This document shows, one piece after another, positions 58,391-64,000 of a stretch of DNA of 64,000 nt. The stretch's first letter is position 1. Each line of letters starts with the position of its first letter. The stretch spans positions 1,652,001 through 1,716,000 of the forward strand of contig NZ_CP015612.1 of assembly GCF_002138415.1 (NCBI RefSeq). The letters are read 5' to 3'. The DNA comes from Stenotrophomonas maltophilia. Its GTDB lineage: Bacteria > Pseudomonadota > Gammaproteobacteria > Xanthomonadales > Xanthomonadaceae. Both the position numbers and the translations under genes were made by a program. Under the pieces are notes generated by a model. The model did not search any database. It saw only the letters and a program-made list of their open reading frames with translations, and had not been told where the DNA came from.

Positions 58391-60765
58391 AGGTCCACAC
58401 GGAAGGAGATGCCGACGGTGCGCGGGGCGCCGATGAAGGCGTTGTCGCGGCCGTCCACCCCTGCAAGATACCGCTTGTCGGTCAGATTGCTCACCACCAG
58501 GTTGGCGCCCATGCCCTTCAGGCGCGGCGACAGGCCCTGCAGGTCGAAGCCGATGTTGGCGTTGAACACGGTGGCCGAAGGCAGCTTGTTGACGTTGGCG
58601 GCATCGAGGTAGCGCGTGCCCAGGTAGCGACCGGACAGGCCGAAGTTCCAGTTCTCACCCTGCCAGTCCGCCGACAGGACCAGGGTCTGTTCGGGCTGGC
58701 CGATCACCTTGGCGCCGTCGACGATGCCCAGCTGGGTATCGCGCGCGGCATCGCCACTGCCCAGGTACTTGGAACGGTTGTAGGTATAGGCAGCGTTGAG
58801 CCGCCAGCCGTTGTCCCAGCCGTAGCCGAACGCCGCCTCCAGGCCGTTGCTTTCCACGCCACCGAAGTTCTCGTAGACACCGTCGGTCTCGCCCAGGTAG
58901 TCAATGCCGCTGACGAAGCCGGCCGGCAGATAGACGATGCGGTTGTCGAACTTGATGTTGTACAGGGTGACCGAAGCGGTCAGTGGCCAGCGGCTGATGC
59001 GCATGCCCACTTCAATGTTGTCGGCGGTTTCCGGTTCCACGTTGCGGAAGCGCTGCGGGTCGGTCTCGCCGAGCACGCCGGAGGGAATGGCGGCGAAGTT
59101 CTGCGAGAAGCCAGCGAACAGCTCCATGCCTTCCACGCCGGGCGCCCAGGTGAAGCCGGTGGACAGCAGCGGATCGGACTTGGAATCGGATTTGACGTGC
59201 TCGCTGGCACCGATCACGCGGCGGCGCGACTGGTCCACGAAGAACTGCTTCACGCCCAGGCGGGCGCTGAACGGTCCGAAGCGGGCGACGTCCTCGACGT
59301 AGTACATCTGCTCGTCGACCTTGTACTTGTCCTCGAACTGCACCCAGTAAGGCTGGTGATCGAAGGCGATGTCCTGGCCAACGTTGAGCAGGCGGTGCCA
59401 GTCGCGGCGCGCCGAGCGGTCCAGCTTCTCCACCCACAGGCCGCCGCGGATCGTGTTGTCGACCGCACCGAAGGTCTGGCGCCATTCGACGTCGGCGGTC
59501 ACGCCCATGCGGTCGTTGTCGTAGTGGGTGTGGCGATACGACTGCGCGCCCTGCACGTTGCCGGCATAGCAGTTCGGATCGTATTCGGCAGTGAAGCCCA
59601 GCCGCGGCGTGCAGCTGGCCAGGCGCTGCGCGGCGCTGCCGTCGGGATTGACGAAGAAGATCTGGCCGCGGTTGCTGCCGCCATACACGGTCTTTCCGCC
59701 GATGTACTCCGACTCGGGGCGGCCGGCACCATCATCGCTGACCTGTGCCAGGTACGGTGGCAGCCAGTCGCCACGACCTTCCATGCGGTGCCCGTAGGCC
59801 GCCACCGAGGCCTTGAAGCCGTTGCCGCCGTCGAAGGCCGCGCGCAGGTAGCCGAAGGTGTTCTCGCGCAGCGCACGCGAGCCGGAACGGTAGTTCTGGT
59901 CCAGGTAGGGAATGCCGGTGAGGGTGCCGACCAGGTTGTCGCGGTCCGGATTGGTGGCGAAACCCTTCGGCGAGACGCTGGTGTATTCCGGCTCGTCGGC
60001 ATCGTTGTAGGACAGGTAGCCGGTCAGCGTCCAACGGTCCAGCTCGGTGATGAACTTGCCGGCAATGTGGTCGTTGCTGGTCTTGCCGCTGCCATCGATC
60101 CAGTCGTGCACGCGTGCCGACGAGGCACTGATCCAGGCGCGGGTGTGGCCGCCGAGCAGGCCGGTGTCGTAGCGCACGTAGTACTTGCGTGCCTCGTTGT
60201 CACCGGCGCCGACCACAAAGCGCAGACGGCTGTCCTGCAGCGGATCGCTGGTGAGGAAGTTCAGGGTACCGCCCAGGGCCTCGTTCGAGCGCGAGGAGAT
60301 GTCCGCGGTGCCCTGGCTGACTTCCACCGTCTCCAGGTCCAGGGTATCGATGTAGCGGTTGGCCAGCGAACCGCCGCCGTAACCCGAGCCGCCATTGGGC
60401 AGACCGTCGATGGTGGTGCCGATCTGCTGGGTATCACGGTTGGTCACGAAGCCGCGCATGCTGATCTGCGTGCCCCACACCGACGAGCCTGTGGCATCGG
60501 CCTCGCTGACCACCACGCCGGGCACTTCGTTGAGCGCGTCGTTGACGCTGCTCATCACGGTCTGCCGGTTCAGTGTTTCCGCGCGCACCGAAGTCTTCGC
60601 GTAGCTGGTGGCCTGACCAATCACCTGTACCTGGTCGAGGGTACGCGCATCGCTGCTGCGCGCTTCGCCCGTATCGCCCTGCGGTGCTTCTGCGAGGGCG
60701 TCCAGGGCGGGGGCGATCAGCAGGGCCAGCAGCGAGACACGGGGAAAACGCGCAATCGTTCGCAT
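58387..60765 (-). CDS. TonB-dependent outer-membrane receptor
   Basis: This 792-aa receptor has a signal peptide (MRTIARFPRVSLLALLIAPALDALA), a plug domain (ALNEVPGVVVSEADATGSSV) and a barrel ending in VGISFRVDL. It lacks an STN domain. The gene is cotranscribed with phospholipase C (4-base overlap), and a Pho box lies 50 bases before the start. It may take up a phosphate-containing product or a phosphonate; the ligand is unknown. Confidence 0.93.
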   Translation of the reverse strand: MRTIARFPRVSLLALLIAPALDALAEAPQGDTGEARSSDARTLDQVQVIGQATSYAKTSVRAETLNRQTVMSSVNDALNEVPGVVVSEADATGSSVWGTQISMRGFVTNRDTQQIGTTIDGLPNGGSGYGGGSLANRYIDTLDLETVEVSQGTADISSRSNEALGGTLNFLTSDPLQDSRLRFVVGAGDNEARKYYVRYDTGLLGGHTRAWISASSARVHDWIDGSGKTSNDHIAGKFITELDRWTLTGYLSYNDADEPEYTSVSPKGFATNPDRDNLVGTLTGIPYLDQNYRSGSRALRENTFGYLRAAFDGGNGFKASVAAYGHRMEGRGDWLPPYLAQVSDDGAGRPESEYIGGKTVYGGSNRGQIFFVNPDGSAAQRLASCTPRLGFTAEYDPNCYAGNVQGAQSYRHTHYDNDRMGVTADVEWRQTFGAVDNTIRGGLWVEKLDRSARRDWHRLLNVGQDIAFDHQPYWVQFEDKYKVDEQMYYVEDVARFGPFSARLGVKQFFVDQSRRRVIGASEHVKSDSKSDPLLSTGFTWAPGVEGMELFAGFSQNFAAIPSGVLGETDPQRFRNVEPETADNIEVGMRISRWPLTASVTLYNIKFDNRIVYLPAGFVSGIDYLGETDGVYENFGGVESNGLEAAFGYGWDNGWRLNAAYTYNRSKYLGSGDAARDTQLGIVDGAKVIGQPEQTLVLSADWQGENWNFGLSGRYLGTRYLDAANVNKLPSATVFNANIGFDLQGLSPRLKGMGANLVVSNLTDKRYLAGVDGRDNAFIGAPRTVGISFRVDL

Positions 60766-60814
60766 CGAAACCGGACCTTCAGAGGGAGGAAACCCCGGAG
60801 TGTCGGCAGCGCCA

Positions 60815-60832
60815 ATGACATCGGCATGACGT
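60815..60832 (-). promoter_or_regulatory. Pho box upstream of receptor-phospholipase operon
   Basis: On the minus strand: ACGTCAT-GCCG-ATGTCAT, two 7-base repeats with a 4-base gap, matching the PhoB consensus CTGTCAT-N4-CTGTCAT at 5 of 7 in each half. It lies about 50 bases upstream of the receptor start and points to phosphate-starvation control. Confidence 0.6.
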
Positions 60833-60915
60833 GGCAGCGCAGGAACGATGGCACTGTGGGGGCGGTCACGGCCTTCGGGTATGCTCGGCGCTTCAATGGA
60901 CCTGAGGTGGTGGCG

Positions 60916-62445
60916 ATGCAGAAGCGATCGAAGATCTGGCTGGGAGGTGCAGCCCTGGTGCTGCTGGCAGGGTGCAACCGGACGCCCTCGGATGGAGAGG
61001 TGGCACCGCCTGCGCCAGCCACGGCGGACGGGGCCGCAACACCGGCCGCCGACCCAGCCGGTTCAGCAGCCGCCGCCGATGGCGCCGCACTCACCGACCG
61101 TGAGGGCAAGGCTGTGCCGCTGGTGCCCTTCGACCCAGCCAGCGTGCCGCTGAGCGACGCCCCACTGGGCGAATTGCCGTTCTTCAGCCTGCCGCAGGGC
61201 TACGCGCCGCAGAACGCCCCGCACCCGCGCGCCTGGGCGCGTTTCCCGTTCCGCATGGGTGATGGTGTGCATTGGGTGGAAGGCCCGAGCTGGTCGGCAC
61301 GCATCGTGACCGACAGTGAAGCGGCCCCCGACAAGGCGTTCTCCGCGCTGGAAGTGCAGCGCAACTTCGACGGTGTGATCACCGCCGCCGGTGGCCGCAA
61401 GGTTTATGAAGGCACGCTGCTGCGCGACATCTACTACGGCCCGCAACTGGAAGGCGAGATCGGTGGTGGCTTCATCGATGCGGTGAACGGTGAACAGGAC
61501 GCGCCCACCACGGTCTACGTGCTGCGCCAGGCCAACCGCACCGTGTGGGTGCAGCTGGCAGTGGACAGCAATGGCGCTGGACTGGTGGTCGTGGATGACG
61601 TGCCGTTCAAGGCCACCGCGCAGTGGTCGGACAGCTTCCCGCACCTGTCCCTGCCGGCCGGTTATCGTGACCGGAACAAACCCGAGCAGCGTGATTTCGA
61701 TGCCTTCCCGTTCTGGACCGGCGATCAGTTCGAACAGGTTGAGGGCCGCACCTTCGCTGCCGATTTCGACAAGGGCGAGCGCGAATACTCGATGCAGGAA
61801 GTCCGTCGCAATCTTGAGGCGATGATGGCCCAGGTCAACGGCACCAAGGTGTTCGAGGGGCGCATCCCGCACGAGGCGGCCGAGGGCGTGCCGAAGCAGG
61901 TGCAGTCGTCCTACGGCAATGCGGCCAGCTACAGCTGGGACAACTACAACACCGTGGTCTACCGCGTCGATCTGGCTGATGGTCGCCAGGTGTGGGTGCA
62001 TGCGCGCCTGGAATACCTCAGCGCAGGCTGGGTGGTGGCCGAGCGCAAGGGTTTCACCCAGACCGCGGCGCTGCTGCCGGCCGATGCGTTGAAGAAGAAG
62101 CTGGACAGCGACGGCCGCGTGGCGATCCAGGTCAACTTCGCCACCGACAAGGCGCAGATCCTGCCGACGTCCGAACCACAGCTGGCGCAGGTGCTGGACC
62201 TGCTGCGTGCCGATCCGTCGCTGAAACTGTCGATCGAAGGTCACACCGACAACAGCGGTGCGGCCGCGCACAACCGCAGCTTGTCCGAGGATCGGGCGCG
62301 TTCGGTGGTGGCGGCGCTGACCGCCAAGGGGGTCAACGCCGACCGCCTGCAGGCGGCCGGCTTCGGCGCCGACAAGCCGGTGGCCGACAATGGCAGCGAG
62401 GAAGGCAAGGCGCGCAATCGCCGGGTCGAGCTGGTCAAGCGCTGA
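60916..62445 (+). CDS. OmpA-family lipoprotein with two internal repeats
   Basis: This 509-aa lipoprotein (lipobox LLAGC, Cys20) contains two homologous segments of about 146 residues (about 86-232 and 240-386), each starting SLPxGY and including NGxKVxEG or a like motif. A C-terminal OmpA domain (about 400-509) has EGHTDNSGAAAHN and RNRRVEL, which bind peptidoglycan. It anchors to the outer membrane. The long frame open upstream to 59197 is antisense shadow. A GGTGG ribosome binding site precedes the ATG. Confidence 0.88.
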   Translation: MQKRSKIWLGGAALVLLAGCNRTPSDGEVAPPAPATADGAATPAADPAGSAAAADGAALTDREGKAVPLVPFDPASVPLSDAPLGELPFFSLPQGYAPQNAPHPRAWARFPFRMGDGVHWVEGPSWSARIVTDSEAAPDKAFSALEVQRNFDGVITAAGGRKVYEGTLLRDIYYGPQLEGEIGGGFIDAVNGEQDAPTTVYVLRQANRTVWVQLAVDSNGAGLVVVDDVPFKATAQWSDSFPHLSLPAGYRDRNKPEQRDFDAFPFWTGDQFEQVEGRTFAADFDKGEREYSMQEVRRNLEAMMAQVNGTKVFEGRIPHEAAEGVPKQVQSSYGNAASYSWDNYNTVVYRVDLADGRQVWVHARLEYLSAGWVVAERKGFTQTAALLPADALKKKLDSDGRVAIQVNFATDKAQILPTSEPQLAQVLDLLRADPSLKLSIEGHTDNSGAAAHNRSLSEDRARSVVAALTAKGVNADRLQAAGFGADKPVADNGSEEGKARNRRVELVKR

Positions 62446-62457
62446 ACCACGCCCTCC

Positions 62458-63384
62458 TCAGTACCGCGCGTCCTTGGGTTTCGGGTCGCGCGGCCAGTCC
62501 TTGGCCTTGTTGGCGAAGTCCGGTCGGGGCTGGTTGATGAAGTAGCTGGCGATGTCCACCGCATCCTGGTCGGGCATCACCTGCTGGCCCAGTGGCGGCT
62601 CACGGGTCACCGCCGGCGGCATGTTGTGCTTGACGAAGCCGGCTGCCTTGTACAAGCGCGCCATGCCTGCGCCGATGTTGAAACTGTGGTCGCCCCATAG
62701 CGGCGGGAAGGCGATGTCACCGCTGGCGTCGCGCCGTCCTTCGCCGTTGTCGCCATGGCACGCGGCACACTGCACGGCGTACAGCGCCTTGCCACGGATC
62801 GGGTCCGGGGTCAGCGTGCTGTCGATAGGGCCCTCGCTGGGGGCGGCCACCTTTGCACCCGCTGGCACCGGACTGCTCAGCCACGCCATGTAGTCGAGCA
62901 TCGCGCGCATCTGCGGCGCGTCCTTCGGCAGCGGTTTGCCGTTCATCGAACGCTGCAGGCAGCCGTTGATGCGCTCGGTCAGCCCGATCACCTTGCCCGG
63001 GCGCGGCATGTAACGCGGATAGGCACCGCCGCCGGTGTTGAAGTAGTGATTGCCGAAAGGCCGCTTGCCCTCGGCCATGTGGCACGAATTGCAGTTCAGA
63101 TCGTTGCCGACGTTGTCCGGCAGCAGCCGTGCGGTCTCGTTGAGGAGGCGGCGGCCAAGCATCACCGATTCGGCATTGCCGAGCCCGGCGATCTCCTCGG
63201 CACTCGGGGCGTGGTAGTGGCCGACCACTTTGCCCTGCGCATCGAGGATATCGATCGTGCTGGCTACGGCAGCATCCAGGTCCGGGTACAGATAGCGATA
63301 GGCGAGGGTGCCGGCACCGGCCAGCAGCACGAGGGTGACCACGCTGCCGACGAGCAGGCGGGAGCGTTTGCGCGAACGTTTCAT
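62458..63384 (-). CDS. Diheme cytochrome c, TsdA-like (thiosulfate dehydrogenase candidate)
   Basis: This 308-aa protein has an N-terminal membrane or signal segment (about residues 10-30) and two heme-binding motifs: CNSCH at 98-102 and CAACH at 206-210. Between them are the TsdA-type segments NTGGGAYPRYMPRPGKVIGL and INGCLQRSMNGK. Cys142 is at the position of TsdA's unusual heme-ligand cysteine. TsdA joins two thiosulfate molecules into tetrathionate in the periplasm. Assignment rests on these motifs alone. Overlaps the upstream cytochrome gene by four bases. Confidence 0.75.
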   Translation of the reverse strand: MKRSRKRSRLLVGSVVTLVLLAGAGTLAYRYLYPDLDAAVASTIDILDAQGKVVGHYHAPSAEEIAGLGNAESVMLGRRLLNETARLLPDNVGNDLNCNSCHMAEGKRPFGNHYFNTGGGAYPRYMPRPGKVIGLTERINGCLQRSMNGKPLPKDAPQMRAMLDYMAWLSSPVPAGAKVAAPSEGPIDSTLTPDPIRGKALYAVQCAACHGDNGEGRRDASGDIAFPPLWGDHSFNIGAGMARLYKAAGFVKHNMPPAVTREPPLGQQVMPDQDAVDIASYFINQPRPDFANKAKDWPRDPKPKDARY

Positions 63385-64000
63385 CGTGCGGCCTCCTGCG
63401 GAACGTAGTGCACCGGCTTGTCGCGCACCACCCGGCGCATGCGCGCCACGTCGACCTCGCTCACTGCGCTGGCCTGGTTGCCCCAGCTGCTGCGGATGAA
63501 GGTCAGGATCTGTGCCAGTTGCGCATTCGGCAGCTGTTCGAAGCCGGGCATGGTGAAGGCCATCCGGTCATGCGGGGTATGCGGCGTGCGGCCACCGATC
63601 AGGGTCACCTGCACCAGCGAGCTGGGGTCATCGGCGAACACGATCGAGTTGCCGGCCAGCGCCGGATAGACGCGGGCCATGCCGCGCCCGTCGGCGCGGT
63701 GGCAGGCCTGGCAGTGCTCGGCATAGGCCAGCGAACCGGCAACACGGTAGTCGCCGCTGCGCAGTGCGGCGGTGGTGGTGTCGGTACCCGGCGACCACTG
63801 GGCGCTGCGGCCCTCGCGCGCCGGCAGCTGTTTCAGGTAGCGCGCCATCGCCAGCAGGTCGGCGTCGGACAGATACTGGGTGCTGTGCTCGACCACATCG
63901 GCCATGCCGCCGAAGGCTGCCGAGCGATCGGTGCGTCCGGTGCGCAGGAAGTCGACGATCTCGCCCTCGCTCCAGCTGGCCAGTCCGGTCGACTCATTGC
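63381..64000 (-). CDS. Cytochrome c, 5' part outside the window
   Basis: The reverse frame is open across the right edge; 206 residues are visible. It begins in a cytochrome domain (NESTGLASWSEGEIVDFLRT) and continues with a heme motif CQACH and the downstream GMARVYPALAGN segment. The composition matches cytochrome c subunits of membrane-bound alcohol or gluconate dehydrogenases. The start is not visible. The gene overlaps the TsdA-like gene (ATGA), so they form one transcript and may be redox partners. Confidence 0.85.
   Translation of the reverse strand, partial: NESTGLASWSEGEIVDFLRTGRTDRSAAFGGMADVVEHSTQYLSDADLLAMARYLKQLPAREGRSAQWSPGTDTTTAALRSGDYRVAGSLAYAEHCQACHRADGRGMARVYPALAGNSIVFADDPSSLVQVTLIGGRTPHTPHDRMAFTMPGFEQLPNAQLAQILTFIRSSWGNQASAVSEVDVARMRRVVRDKPVHYVPQEAAR

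Noticed and set aside
59197..60915. 573-codon upstream extension of the OmpA lipoprotein frame
   Set aside because: It is antisense to the TonB receptor gene, has no family motif, and the lipoprotein signal begins at 60916. High GC content keeps such frames open.

Overview
The window reads as a chromosomal segment of a high-GC gammaproteobacterium of the Xanthomonadaceae, most likely Stenotrophomonas (S. maltophilia complex). Three things point there: the gene orders (pyrG-kdsA-eno-ftsB-ispD-ispF-truD-smr-surE-pcm-yqaA-nlpD, folP-miaA-hfq-hflX, lexA-recA-recX-alaS-csrA-tRNA-Ser); the Xanthomonad-type LexA operator in front of lexA; and many GTAG-ended palindromes of the SMAG type described for S. 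maltophilia. These are inferences from sequence reading; no database search was run.

Layout. 1-11.3 kb: a truncated flavoprotein overlapping an FKBP lipoprotein, a small DUF6164 protein, trhO, a luciferase-like oxidoreductase, a flavin-binding stress protein, exoD/corC, a DUF47-PiT phosphate transport pair, an S10 serine carboxypeptidase and a GNAT acetyltransferase. 11.5-13.4 kb: parE. 14.2-21.4 kb: a long co-directional run from pyrG to truD (CTP, KDO, glycolysis, division, isoprenoids, tRNA pseudouridine). 21.5-28.9 kb: smr, then surE-pcm-yqaA-nlpD, DUF498 and yhbY on the other strand, rlmE-ftsH and a 61-aa membrane protein. 28.9-30.9 kb: a repeat-rich stretch carrying one IS3-family (IS150-like) insertion. 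31-36.9 kb: folP-miaA, hfq-hflX, cinA-like and an ABC1/UbiB-family kinase. 37-42.9 kb: lexA-recA-recX-alaS-csrA and tRNA-Ser(GCU). 43-49.8 kb: accessory genes, including a TonB receptor with a Zur-like operator and a stand-alone homodimeric 2-oxoacid dehydrogenase E1. 50-60.8 kb: a nutrient-acquisition locus of two convergent units, ECF sigma/FecR/TonB receptor/PhoD phosphatase on the plus strand and TonB receptor/phospholipase C on the minus strand, the latter behind a good Pho box. 60.9-64 kb: an OmpA lipoprotein with an internal duplication, then a TsdA-like diheme cytochrome c and a truncated partner cytochrome.

The most unusual signal is non-coding: four intergenic copies (1827-1930, 8876-8979, 29009-29189, and 29352-29413 joined to 30845-30884) of an element with a near-invariant 52-nt core enclosed by a long outer stem. 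The outer stem, and in two copies the short inner hairpin, change sequence from copy to copy while staying complementary. One copy has an enlarged apical loop and one is split by the IS, whose 3-bp target duplication allows exact reconstruction. The compensatory changes imply selection on, or a propagation mechanism that uses, the folded form.

The core operons are ordinary. Most intergenic spaces hold one or more of four palindrome families: SMAG (GTAG), GGGGTC...GACCCC, the 52-nt-core elements, and a perfect 67-nt palindrome.
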